DNA of 64,000 nucleotides, taken from contig NC_087065.1 in NCBI RefSeq assembly GCF_963678635.1, forward strand, positions 41,605,430 to 41,669,429, in the 5' to 3' direction. A model generated the notes under the pieces. That model did not search any database, was not told where the DNA came from, and worked only from the letters and a program-made list of their open reading frames with translations. Positions 47,301 to 56,488 of the stretch are shown here, in pieces. Source of the DNA: Symsagittifera roscoffensis. Its lineage: Eukaryota > Xenacoelomorpha > Acoela > Convolutidae. Position numbers and translations under genes: made by a program. Each line of letters starts with the position of its first letter. Within the stretch, counting starts at the first letter, position 1.

Positions 47301-50300
47301 CAGCAAAAGTGGCACCAAATACAAATAAACTCAACTTTGCAAGTAATAAATTAGATCAAAACAAACTGAAGGCATCCACAATAACTTTGCATGTAACAAA
47401 TTGCAAAGCATAAACCCACATTATGTATAAACTATGCATTTCCAAAAATTGCGAGATATATTGAGTTCGAGATTTCTGAAATCGATCGAGATTTCATTAT
47501 TGTTATGCTGTTTGATACAAATCACTTTTTTCGGTTCAATTGATGAATTAAAAAGCATCAACTGTGTTGATTTATTTCTATTCGAATGCCAAAGCCCATG
47601 CTATGAAAAAGCTTGAAAGCAGCCCCAAAAGTGGCACCAATAATTGCGACTTAGGTGGAAAAAAAAAGAAGTTTCGTATTAATACACCCGCTTCGCAGTG
47701 CTTAACACAAAATTTAGAAATACAGCTCTCATTAATTTTCTCTAACTGGAAAAGATCTATAAGGAAAAGATCTATAAAGATCTTTTCTATTATAGATAGA
47801 AAAGATCTATAAGGAAAATGGGTCTTTTCGTTTGTTAGCATTTTATCATGCACGTGATGTCCTGGTGCACACTTTCCGACAGACAATATTTTTCCAAATC
47901 AATCAATCAATAATTAAATGGCAACTGAGTCTAAAATTGATTACCTCTTCATTAGTCTACTCTACTGTTTGATAGCTACGATCGATCAATTTTTATTAAG
48001 TTCGAGAAAATATTACTACATTAATCAGTTAATCAGTTGCTTGTGTGGAAAAATCGTTCAGATATTTCGATGATGTCTGAGAAATAGCAATAAATTCGCG
48101 ACTCTATTTTGTAAGTTGGTCGCCTTGTAGAATTATTGACACATTTAAGGTCGAAAAAATGGAGGCAAAAACTTTGAATAAATTGAAAATATTTTGTCCA
48201 TTTTATTTGTGTGCCGGGTAACAAAAAACAGGATCAATGTTAAAACATTGCCAATAGACAGTTGGAAAATAGTCAATGAACGTGAACGCAAGTAAACAGG
48301 AAAAAAACTGAATTGTTTTTTGAAAGATATATACGCCCTTAAAGCTTTTTGAGTTTCAAGAACAATTTTTGATGCTTTTTTGATAAAACTAAACCAATTT
48401 TAGAAAACTGGATCCATAGGTATTTAACTCGGCTTGGAAATCTGAAAATTACAATCACTTTTGAAATTAGAAGACGACCACGTTTTTTGCGATCTTTGCA
48501 CTTTTGCTGTTCGATAGTGGACTTTGCCTTCCTATCAACAAAGAAAACGAAGTGAACTTCAAAAGAAATCAAAACTCAAACCCCAAAAAAAATCAAACGA
48601 AAAAATTTTTAGGACTTTTTGCAAAAACGTGATTTTTCCTGAAAACAAAAAAAATATCATTCAAAAAAAAAACTACATTCATCGACTTTTAAAAACGAAT
48701 TCGTCAAAACTGACATCATCAGATATCTAGAAACAAAAAACTATCGTAAACAATGTACAAATACGAGAAAAAAAGCACTGGTGTAAATCGGAACTTAGTG
48801 ACAAAACCATAAATAGAGATCAAAATATTATTTGTTTGCTTCCAATTTGTTTTCAAATGGGATGAGCGGGCTAAATAAACAAATTTCCAGGTCATTTACC
48901 ATCAACTGATGTAGAACCGGCTGGAACTCTCGAGTAAAAGCAAAGGGGCCGGCTGAACTGGCACGCACAATCAAACTGGTGGAGCAAAACCGCCTCTTCA
49001 CCTGAAACAAAAGCGTATTTTTCCGCGCAAGTGGGCTTCTTATTAAATTAAAACTGTATTGTCTGCTTCAGCTAATATTACCATATCAGAATCCATTATA
49101 TTAGCCCTACTTGAATACATGACATTTAAATAATATTACTGGAGACTCTTAACATTCAAATACGCACTGATTCCCCCCGATAAAATCAATATTTACGAAT
49201 TTTCATGTTTTGAAGGGCTGTTTGCAATTCAAGAATATTATTTTTGTATCAATTTGAAATTGGATACTGCAAGATTGTATGAAAAATACCCCAATAATTA
49301 TGTTATGATGGAAAAAGTCTTGATGGTAAAAAATTGGTGACACAAGATGCTACGGGGAAACAGTACACAAGTACTTCATCTTGACAAAAATTTAATAATC
49401 GCACTTAATACTCTCAAGAATCAGTTTTCGTGGTTGAATACTGTTGCGTGCATAAAATATCTCAGAAACTGTATGCAATATAGGATATGCATTTTGGTAC
49501 CCTTAAAATTTTTTTAGTAGAGTTCCTTAAATTTTTTAGATAACCAGAACACCATTTCATTACCTGGCAATAACATAAAGGCTTATCACAATGTTTAAAT
49601 TAAACTTTGAACAAACAGTACAGAAACATTCAACGATGCTAAAACTATCTCCATAGGTTAACACAAGAGCCCATGCAGTTAAAAAAAACAGATCCTCTTT
49701 CATTGCATTTCCTCTTTCATTGATCCGACATTCGAAAAAGTGACGCAAAAAATTGTGATAGATGCGGTTTTTCTTCAGAAAAATTATTCTTTCTGACGAA
49801 CAGTAGTTCGCAGAGTTTACTGTACGATAGAATGAAACAACGAGGACGATAGAATGAAACATAGAGACGATAGAATGGAACATAGCTGACAAACAGTTGC
49901 ACTTTTTCATGACCTTCAGAAGCAAATTTTCTTTCTAAAAAATTTGAACGGCCGATTTTAAACTTAAGTTACGTTGTTTGAATTAACAAAAAGAGAAAAT
50001 CATTGGATTCAATTATAATAAGTTATTGTATTAAAAAGGTTTTTCTTTACATCATGGATATTCCACAGCAGATGAATGATAGCATCAATCAGGTTACGGA
50101 TAAGAATGTGAGAGAGGCGTTGCTGCTGATGGCATACAAATTGGTATCCGGTAACAGTGAACTTGAAGAAAAAGTGAGCGACTTGCAAACTATTTGTAAT
50201 AATTTGAATGAACGGTTGAGGGTACAGGAGCATTATACCATTAAGGATTCCATCCCAATCAAAAACCCTCCATTTTACCTGAAAAAATATTCGGGTGATT

Positions 50301-52851
50301 TTTAAGAAATGAAAAAAAAATTCTTGGGATACACTAAAGCTACATAGTTTAAATTAGAAAACGATCTTGTGGCAATAAAAACTTTATTAATACATAAGTT
50401 AACAGGAGATAACAGATACTATCAAAACAGGCAAAACGAGAAAAAAAATTAGCAGCCGAAATAAGCTTACTACAAGAAAAAAGGAAAATAGGATTTTGTA
50501 TAATAAGTTCTTACAGTTAGATAAAAATATTCTTCTTGCAGCGTTAACAACTACCAATGAATCTTTGGACTCGTTTTTTCATAAAAGAAGAGACATATAT
50601 ATTTGTGCCAACGAACATTTTCTAAGTATGTTATGATAATTTCCAATCCCTTGTTATAGTATTTTTGCTAATTTTATTTTGATTGTTAGACAACACAAAA
50701 ACAAACATATTTTTTTTCTATTTTAGTTTTTTTTGTGATATTTGAAGCAATTCTGCGGTCCTTTTGTCGTTATGATCTTAGTTTAAAACGTTGACGAATA
50801 GTATTTGCTCATGGAGATGCCACCCGACAGGACCCAACTATAGGATTGGGAATTTCAGATTTTACGAAAAAAAACTAATATAAGTTTTCTGAAAATTTTT
50901 TGAAAAAACGTCATATCTCGAAAACTACAAAGAATTGAGCAGTCATATTTGGAGGCAAGATTCACAATCTTTGAGAATACTCTGACAGCACCCAACTACA
51001 GGGTTGCGAATTTCAGAATTTAAAAACTAATCATAATTTAAGTTTTCTGAAAATTTTTGAAAAAATCACAAAAATATCATATCTCGAAAACTGCAACGAA
51101 TTGAGCAGTCAAGGCAAGATTCACAATCTTTGAGAATACTCTGACAGGACCCAACTACAGGGTTGGGAATTTCAGATTTTGCGAAAAAAAATTTAATATA
51201 AGTTTTCTGAAAATTGTTTGAAAAAAATCACAAAAAACGTCATATCTCGAAAACTACAATGATTTGAACAGTCATATTTGGAGGCAAGATTTATAACTCC
51301 TTAGAGTAATCTGACAGCACCCAACTACAGAGTTGGGAACCTCACAATTTTAAAATTTTTTTGTTATTTGAAATTTCTGAAAAAAATCTCAAAAATCGTC
51401 TTATCTCGTTAACTAAGATGATTCGGGCATTCAAAATTGGAGGCCAAATTCGGAACTCCTAATTCGATATTGGGCTGCTTAATTTAAACTCAATAAAATA
51501 ACCAATAAAATCAAATTGGAAAATCGAAAAAAAAAATCTTAACCATTGCAATATACGATACAGCTTAAGCATGCAAAAATAATACGCTGAAAAAGCTTAA
51601 ACATGGCGAGATAGTGAAGCCCGCATTTAAATATATAAAAGATTATTTTGTTATTTGAAATTTCTGAAAAAATCTCAAAAATCGTCTTATCTCGTTAACT
51701 AAAATGATTCGGGCTTTCAAAATTGGAGGCCAAATTCGCAACCCCTAATTCGATATTGGGCCGCTTAATTTAAACAGATCAAATATTGGTTTAAGCAGAC
51801 AAGGACCTCTCACTATTTACAACCGATGGGAACTTCCATAGATTGGCACTGAGATCTGGATGCAAACATATGCAGAAACATCTATTCCCTTTCTAGGTGA
51901 ATTGCAATTCCTCGAGATAAATGAGCGGGGATACTAACCACAATGTCGCAGTGGTATAGGTCCAACCATCCAGAGTACGCGAACACGCATTTGAGATCTG
52001 TCGGAATGATTCCCCCTTTTGACAAATCCTTTACTATAATTACTACTTATTACTATGTATCAACGCACTTCTGTAGTAATAAGATTATTTCAACTTTTCC
52101 GAAAAAAATCACGACCTCTATGAGAGTCTGTCATACGTTCATCGACTCTTAACAAGGAAAAGCGCCGACCAACTATTTGCTTCCAAGCATCGACAGCAAG
52201 CAAGTTGTTATACTGCGGATTGATATGATTTGTATTCATTAACTGTATATGGTATCATTATAGCAGGCGTCAAGAATGCTGAGAACACAGCGTGATTAAC
52301 GGCAACAAAGCCGGGAGCTTCATATAAAATGGCAGTTCGCAATTTGAGAAATCTTAAACCAACTTAGCAATTTTGCATAATAGCTACGGTTTTTTGTTCT
52401 GAATTCTGTCTGGCAGTTCTGAAATTTGTTTTTGGTGGAAGAAGTTCCCGGTAAGTCCTTGTTTTTAGTTGTCCGAATGTACCGAATACAAAAAAAAATG
52501 AAAATTGAATTCTACAAACATTATGGCTCTTTTCCAGTTCCACCCTTCATTTTATGGCAAAATACGATTTGGAAGATTCCGGTTATATTGTATTCTGTTG
52601 ATATAAATCACATTAAAACAGGCCAGCGTGAACAAGTGGACAAATCAGAACAACGCTTTCCGCGCAAACTTTGGTTTGACCAAGTTTAGGCAACTTCGTT
52701 ATAGCCTTACGAAGGGGATTTAAAACTCGAAATGAGCCACTACAATAAACTTGCCTCGGTTAAGAAGTTGTACGGTGTGACGTAGCCTGACTCCAGATCA
52801 GATATTACGAGGTAGAGCACATCGTCGTGCAGAATTGTGTGGAACAGGACA
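38957..52851 (-). CDS. VAMP7: VAMP7-type longin R-SNARE, four exons seen (5' end missing)
   Basis: Vesicle SNARE of the late endosome/lysosome route. Exons 5' to 3': 52851-52755, 49001-48900, 45147-44998 and 39112-38957. They encode 167 residues; VAMP7 has about 220, so about 50 N-terminal longin residues are unassigned. Exons 1-2 give the rest of the longin domain (VLFHTILHDDVLYLVISDLE..., YNFLTE, VKRRF...SSAGPFAFTREF), aligning with LFHYICQDRIVYLCITDDD...FNFLNEIKKRFQ of VAMP7. Exon 3 is the SNARE helix with the zero-layer Arg (IEKLLQRGETLDDLL). Exon 4 has FRTKTRRVKNRFWWENVKM, a membrane anchor and a short tail ending PNC. Two of three introns need GC donors. No N-terminal exon was found up to 64000. 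Confidence 0.87.
39970..40462. mobile_element. MITE copy B5
   Basis: AAGATTCAATGAACGCAATT at the left and ACTACGTTCATCGACTCTTA at the right, with the ATCGATAGG...TTATTTCGCTG interior. A partial extra copy lies just left (39606 onward) and another right end is at 40676-40710. Confidence 0.65.
41100..41606 (-). repeat. GTTCCGACC-family dispersed repeat, copy F2
   Basis: The reverse complement begins TTTTGTTCCGACCAGTGAAA, followed by GTGGGGAGGAACTTTG, and ends GTGCTATTTGTACAGTAAA. The AAAGGGCTTGAAAACGATAT block matches other copies. Confidence 0.55.
41735..42085 (+). mobile_element. tRNA-derived SINE, family D copy 1
   Basis: GCGAAGCTTCTCTTAGC at the left. The reverse complement holds GTGGCTAAGTGGTTAGTGCA (a good A box) and a weaker B box, GACTCGAGTCTGACACG. 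It ends with TTTGCGGGTTAGGTTAGAAA and the CACTAGCTGCTCGTCAGCGT segment. Confidence 0.65.
42131..42257. repeat. 125-bp block duplicated at 43504-43626
   Basis: AGAAAGATGCACAGACAGTA... GCATCGAAAGAAAAC... ACCTCAGCAGAAACCA recurs at 43504-43626 with moderate divergence. Confidence 0.7.
42860..42965 (-). repeat. SINE fragment (GTTTACGGG family end)
   Basis: CCGTAACAAGTCTAGTTCCC, GATTACAAGACACTTGCTCT and a CGCAATTGTAG hairpin arm. The tRNA-like part is lost. Confidence 0.5.
44101..44528. repeat. Long inverted repeat around an (AT)n tract
   Basis: The left arm (44101-44263) and the right arm (44362-44528) are reverse complements of each other over about 160 bp with a few differences: TTGTCGGCTGATTATTTGTC pairs with GACAAATAATCAGCCGACAA, and GTTAGTATTTTTACTAAC lies in both. 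The spacer contains the AT microsatellite. A SINE-like B box lies just outside each arm, so this may be two inverted SINE-containing copies. Confidence 0.9.
44325..44371. repeat. (AT)n microsatellite
   Basis: About 23 uninterrupted AT units at the centre of the inverted repeat. Confidence 0.98.
44540..44760 (-). repeat. SINE copy (GTTTACGGG family) beside the inverted repeat
   Basis: Reverse-strand tRNA-like block with a degraded B box (AATTCGAATCTGACAGG), then TTATTTACGGGAAAAAAGTC, TTGTACCCGATTGCAATACT and the CTTGCTTATCTTAAG end. Confidence 0.5.
44998..45147 (-). CDS. VAMP7: VAMP7 exon: SNARE helix
   Basis: The acceptor (ATCACTGTTCAG) is followed directly by ATG. It encodes MEASSGNVFADLNSQVDDVK, then NENIEKLLQRGETLDDLL with the zero-layer Arg, ending LEIE. 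Only a GC donor (GAG|GCAAGT) keeps the frame: the next GT donor, 4 nt on, would give a stop in the first codon of the next exon. Because it opens with ATG, an internal start would give a longin-less 101-residue VAMP8-like protein. Confidence 0.92.
45797..46975 (+). repeat. GTTCCGACC-family repeat interrupted by a monomer array (F3)
   Basis: TTGTTCCGACCATTGAAAAT at 45797, and the other end, ATGGTCGGAACAAAATGTGC with TACTTGCACAGCAAC, near 46931. The 45975-46600 part is a monomer-array element (TGCCGGATGAAATCGTTAAA leader), so one repeat appears nested in another. Confidence 0.5.
45975..46600 (+). repeat. TTCGATTGAACCC monomer-array element, copy 6
   Basis: Leader, about three monomers with GGCGTAGCCGCTTATAGAGG and ACTGCTTATGCAGGGAAGCG, and the tail GCCCATAAGTGAGTGGTCAA followed by a TTTGAAAATCGGTGGAG stretch seen in copy 4. 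Confidence 0.55.
47045..47310 (+). mobile_element. tRNA-derived SINE, family D copy 2
   Basis: ACATAGAGGCGAAGCTGCAC at the left, AATAAGCCTCGAATAAGCAA and a reverse-strand tRNA-like block. It is collinear with 41735-42085 and 61325-61655. Confidence 0.6.
47311..48260. other. Gene-free part of a VAMP7 intron
   Basis: No exon seen. A small cluster of AAAAGATCTATAAGG repeats with palindromic AGATCT lies at about 47753-47816. Confidence 0.45.
48268..48691. mobile_element. MITE copy B6
   Basis: TAGTCAATGAACGTGAACGC at the left and ACTACATTCATCGACTTTTA at the right, with the GGATCCATAGG and TCGGCTTGGAAATCTG interior. Confidence 0.65.
48900..49001 (-). CDS. VAMP7: VAMP7 exon: end of longin domain
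   Basis: A 102-nt phase-0 exon, acceptor GCTTTTGTTTCAG, donor GTAAAT. It encodes VKRRFCSTSLIVRASSAGPF, then AFTREFQPVLHQLM, aligning with IKKRFQTTYGSRAQTALPYA and MNSEFSSVLAAQL of VAMP7. Confidence 0.82.
49823..49885. repeat. Three-unit minisatellite in a VAMP7 intron
   Basis: CGATAGAATGAAACA or CGATAGAATGGAACA occurs three times with unit length of about 18-21 bp. An open frame across it is Ser/Phe/Val-rich and not a gene. Confidence 0.75.
50054..50305 (+). CDS. 83-residue coiled-coil frame, possibly mobile-element ORF fragment
   Basis: The frame MDIPQQMNDSINQVTDKNVR..., SELEEKVSDLQTICNNLNER, YTIKDSIPIKNPPF has protein-like composition and heptad spacing and is followed by a stop. It lies opposite to VAMP7 within an intron. 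The pattern of a coiled coil followed by a KDSI.I.NPP-like stretch is what I would expect of a retroelement ORF1 or similar N-terminus, but this is a guess. Sequence after the stop is not convincingly coding. Confidence 0.35.
   Translation: MDIPQQMNDSINQVTDKNVREALLLMAYKLVSGNSELEEKVSDLQTICNNLNERLRVQEHYTIKDSIPIKNPPFYLKKYSGDF
50826..51490. repeat. Tandem array, about 158-170 bp unit, four copies
   Basis: GACAGGACCCAACTAYAGG or GACAGCACCCAACTACAG begins units at 50826, 50984, 51143 and 51313. Each contains GGGAATTTCAGATTTT, CATATCTCGAAAACTACAA and GGAGGCAAGATTCACAATC. The last unit is more diverged. Confidence 0.9.
51362..51775. repeat. Direct repeat of about 130 bp, two copies
   Basis: GTTATTTGAAATTTCTGAAA ... 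GCTTAATTTAAAC at about 51362-51490 is repeated with few differences at about 51648-51775. The gap contains TATACGATACAGCTTAAGCA, which recurs diverged near 61125. Confidence 0.85.
51776..52754. other. Gene-free part of a VAMP7 intron
   Basis: No exon recognised. A MITE right end (CATACGTTCATCGACTCTTA) is at about 52132-52151. The frame 52426-52689 (plus) lacks family features. Confidence 0.4.
52755..52851 (-). CDS. VAMP7: VAMP7 exon: central longin domain
   Basis: Acceptor GTGTTTTAG. After one base of a split codon it encodes VLFHTILHDDVLYLVISDLE and GYVTPYNFLTE. Homology places the end at ACCGAG followed by GCAAGT: a GC donor. The nearby GT would shift the frame of the following longin exon. 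Confidence 0.82.
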
Positions 52852-53059
52852 CTAAAACACACAAATTATGAAGACAACCACATTTCAAATTCTTTTTAAA
52901 CCCAAGATCATTTAAAAGAATACATTTTCAAAACATTGAAATACTGTTTTCTCACATCACAAAAATTTCCGTTTGGTATTTAAATACAAACAAGTAAAAA
53001 AAAATGGATGAAATGCACGTAGTCTCAGATAATTAGCTTATGAAACAAAAAGCTAAATC

Positions 53060-53560
53060 AGTCTGTTCCGACATTGAAAACGGGAAGAAACTTAGTATTC
53101 GGGTGTGTTTTAGTTTTTTCGTTTTCCACGCAAAATCAGGCAGCACAAATGATCATCGGAATGGGTCGAGTGATATACCAGATTGAAGCCCTTTCAGTCG
53201 TAATTCAAACGACATTAAAAAAAGTTTCAATAAGTATTCCCAGCATTGAGAAAAACTGGTTTAAATTTTCGAGTTTTGCTTCAATTTCGAGCAACTGAAG
53301 CGAGCAAAGAGGCTTACAATAGCTTATTAATGCTTAACTTCAGCCTTAAAACACTGAGTTATACGCAGGTAGAGTTAACTTTTGGAGTTATTAACGCCAT
53401 TTTGAAAATCAGAAACTTTTTAGAAAAATTTTTTTTTAGTCATTTATCTACAAAACATTTTGTCCAATTTGCTATTTTTACTATGACTGTCTCTTTTATA
53501 TTTTTTAAAAATATGGTCGGAAAATTATGTGCTACTTGCAAATTAACCGGCTATCCTTGT
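53060..53560 (+). repeat. GTTCCGACC-family repeat, copy F4
   Basis: TGTTCCGACATTGAAAACGG at the left, GGGTCGAGTGATATACCAGA inside, and ATGGTCGGAAAATTATGTGC with AACCGGCTATCC at the right. The frames 53074-53298 and 53246-53575 are repeat sequence. Confidence 0.65.
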
Positions 53561-54210
53561 TGTTCCGACCATTGAAAATGGAGAGGAACTTTGTATTCGG
53601 GTGTGTTTTAGTTTTTTTCTACTTATTGTTTTACACGCAAAATCAGGTACCACAAATAATCATCCGACTGGGTTGAGTGATATATCATATTAAAGCACTT
53701 ACAGTTGTAATTCGAACCACATAAATAAACTTACAAAAAATTTTGCCAATGTCGAGAAAAACTGGTTTGAAATTTTTCGTTTTATTTCGAGCGAATAAAG
53801 CGAGTGGGCAGTCTTATTATGGCTTAAAAGCTTATAATAGCCCAATTCAAAACGTAAAAACATAATTTTACTTGGGTAACGTTAGTTTACTTTTTTGTAT
53901 GTTAACGCCTTTTTGCAATCATAAGTTTCAAAAATTCAAAAAATTGCAAAAAACTTGAAAAATTTTTGAAAAATAATTTTTAATTTTTCATCGTTTTTCT
54001 AGTAATTTTTCGACAAAAATTGTACTTCATTTTGCTTATTTTAGTATGGCTGTCGAAAATACATAATCCTTCGTTTTTTGTATCTAATATACCTAATCCA
54101 CCACGCCGAAAAAAAAACGATACTAATTTAAAAAAACTGTTGTATTTTTTTTACGACTATGGTCGGAACATTCTGTGCCACTTCCATAGTAACCGACTAC
54201 CCTTGTATTC
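53561..54210 (+). repeat. GTTCCGACC-family repeat, copy F5, directly following F4
   Basis: It begins immediately after F4 with TGTTCCGACCATTGAAAATG and ends ATGGTCGGAACATTCTGTGC with ACCGACTACCCTTG. F4 and F5 thus form a head-to-tail pair. TGTTCCGACCAT and ATGGTCGGAACA are mutual inverses within a unit. Confidence 0.7.
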
Positions 54211-54434
54211 ATTTGCAATTAAAATGCTAATGATGTATCCTTCGCATTCGGCGATTTGAGAAGACAACAAATTGGGTGCCCTTAGAGCAGCGATTGTTCC
54301 GCAAAATGGTTGAAATTTGGTTGTAAATTAACTGAATATAGACGATTACTTTTTGCAAATTTAGACAAGAACTGGGCCAATAAAATGAACTGACACAATA
54401 AAACTATACTCAGATACAATACAAAAAAAAAACG

Positions 54435-54611
54435 AAAATGTCGACAAAAAACTACATCTATCATAATGAATAAGGCTACTTTTGAAAGAAAACCATACCG
54501 ATAAAAAAGAATATCTTCCAATGCTAATTTCACATTCTTTTTTATCGGTATGGTTTTCTTTCAAAAGTAGCCTTATTCATTATGATAGATGTAGTTTTTT
54601 GTCGACATTTT
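54435..54611. repeat. Perfect palindrome 1 (78-bp arms, 21-nt loop)
   Basis: The left arm 54435-54512 and the right arm 54534-54611 are exact reverse complements as far as I can check by eye, starting AAAATGTCGACAAAAAACTA and ending TAGTTTTTTGTCGACATTTT. The loop, 54513-54533, reads ATCTTCCAATGC...TTTCAC. Arm sequence resembles the dispersed block at 42131 and 43504. Confidence 0.97.
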
Positions 54612-54634
54612 ATATTATTACATTATACATAATA

Positions 54635-55128
54635 TCGGCTTATATTACATCTTAACTTCTTATTAGTCTTAACTTTTTCAATTTTTTTTATTTTCGTTTT
54701 TGGGGGTCTTACTTTTCGGGCTATATCATATCGGTTGAGTGTCTCACTGTTTTGTTTGAAGAGCAAATAATGTTTTTTGAGTGTTTTGAGGGCGACTTAA
54801 CTCTTAATTCTTGTTGTTTCATCGGCTCAAAAAGTGTTTCGCCAAAAAATTTGTTGCCGCTTGGTAAATTATCTTCCAATGCTAATTTCACAATTTACCA
54901 AGCGGCAACAAATTTTTTGGCGAAACACTTTTTGAGCCAAAGAAACAACAAGAATTAAGAGTTAAGTCGCCCTCAAAACACTCAAAAAACATTATTTGCT
55001 CTTCAAAAAAAAACAGTGAGACACTCAACCGATATGATATAGCCCGAAAAGTAAGACGCCCAAAAACGAAAATAAAAAAAATTGAAAAAGTTAAGACTAA
55101 TAAGAAGTTAAGATGTAATATAAGCCGA
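54635..55128. repeat. Near-perfect palindrome 2 (about 236-bp arms, same loop)
   Basis: The left arm 54635-54870 and the right arm 54892-55128 are reverse complements with only a few differences (for example ATCGG against TTTGG, and a T/A run length near 54750/55010). The 21-nt loop, 54871-54891, is identical in sequence and orientation to the loop of palindrome 1. Frames inside are palindrome artefacts. Confidence 0.97.
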
Positions 55129-55640
55129 AACCTATCAAGCAGAAAAAAAAACAAATGCGATGAATAAGGGACACGTTTAGCATTTTGTTCAATCAACAGA
55201 TGAGCAAAAAAATATGTTTCCATTGAAACAACTCAAAAGTAGGTCACAAGGACGATTAAATATAGGCAAAAATCATATGGGCAGAAAAAAAGTTTTCAAT
55301 TAAAAAAAGAAATATACGATGTACGATGTCAAGGTATAAAAAACTTACAAGGAAACAGCACAGGTAAATCAGAACACTAAAAGCAACTATATTGTTTAAA
55401 AAAAAATAAAATTCAAATAAGCGATTTAGTCGGATGATACAAACAAAGCGGAAACTAAGCCGACAAAAAGTAAACCGAAAGCAACGAAGGCGAAAATTCA
55501 AACAAATACCAAAGAAATATCATGTAAAAATTTTCAGCTGCAAATTTATTTGAGTGACACTAAGAAGGATGCACAAAGAGAGTAATAGACCAATGAGCGC
55601 AAATATAAGACGCACATACTGCATGTATGTCGTGTACTGC
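55129..55640. other. AT-rich spacer after the palindromes
   Basis: No gene seen. Lys- and Phe-rich frames reflect A-runs. Confidence 0.45.
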
Positions 55641-55649
55641 AAGCATTGC

Positions 55650-55740
55650 ATGCTGAAATTTTTGGACAAAGTTGTTTACGGGAAAAAAGTCTAACCCGAT
55701 TGCAAAAACCTTGCTATTGCAAGGGTAATTACCATAATAC
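55650..55740 (-). repeat. SINE fragment (GTTTACGGG family end)
   Basis: GTTGTTTACGGGAAAAAAGT, CTAACCCGATTGCAAAA and the hairpin ACCTTGC-TATT-GCAAGGGT. Confidence 0.55.
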
Positions 55741-55999
55741 CGATCAAAAATATTTGTAAATTAATTATAAACCATTTTATCGAAAAACAGTACAGTACAT
55801 TCTTGAAATACATAAATTATACACTTCTGACATTAATAATCTGATTTGTGGTTCGAACTCAAAAATTTGGTGTTTACTCAACCAAAAGTTAATTTAAGCC
55901 TGTAAGCAATTTTCACGCAACTTGCATAAATTCAGTTACTTTCTGATCGTCTAATTTGCTTTTCGTCTTATTTTCTAAACCCCATTCAACAATTATTAA

Positions 56000-56488
56000 A
56001 CACAGAGGCGCAGTTGCACTTCGCATACACAAGCAAAAATATGACCGATAACGCTACTGGGAAAAACTGAATGAGTAAGACTTTAAGTCTACAAAATTTC
56101 TTAAGTGACGCACGCCAATTATGACGCATTAGCAGTACCAGTCAATTTGAGAAAAAAATTTACCAACTAACATGCCTCAATTTATAGAGCGTACGCATTT
56201 TAACTTGTATACGAAAAAATTCATTAAAAACATCCGACCCTGTCCAGGTTTGAACCCTCTTACTTTGTTGAGGGTCTCCTTCACTACCTCTACGCTACAT
56301 ACATGATACCTTGAAGCTAAAGTGGTACTTGTAATATAATATTCTGTGTTAGCATCCTTCGCATTGGCTGTACTTGATAGCTGGTTATTGATTAAAATGA
56401 ACACTTTCAGTATGAACACTAATATTTGCGACTTAGGTTGCAAAAAAAAAGAGAGTTCATACTATCACATAAGCTTTGCTTGTGTGAA
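56000..56488 (+). mobile_element. tRNA-derived SINE-like element, family C copy 3
   Basis: CAGAGGCGCAGTTGCACTTC at the left, a reverse-strand block GTAGCGTAGAGGTAGTGAAG with GGGTTCAAACCTGGACAGG (A and B boxes), and the CACATAAGC-TTT-GCTTGTGTG hairpin. It is the clearest tRNA-like interior of the three copies. Confidence 0.7.

Noticed and set aside
54435-55128. Missed PacBio SMRTbell adapter as cause of the palindromes
   Set aside because: The loop does not resemble the standard adapter as I remember it; other artefacts remain possible, so this is noted in the finding.
54282-55223. Several 70-110 codon frames around 54282-55223 on both strands
   Set aside because: They mirror each other because the region is palindromic; no family features.
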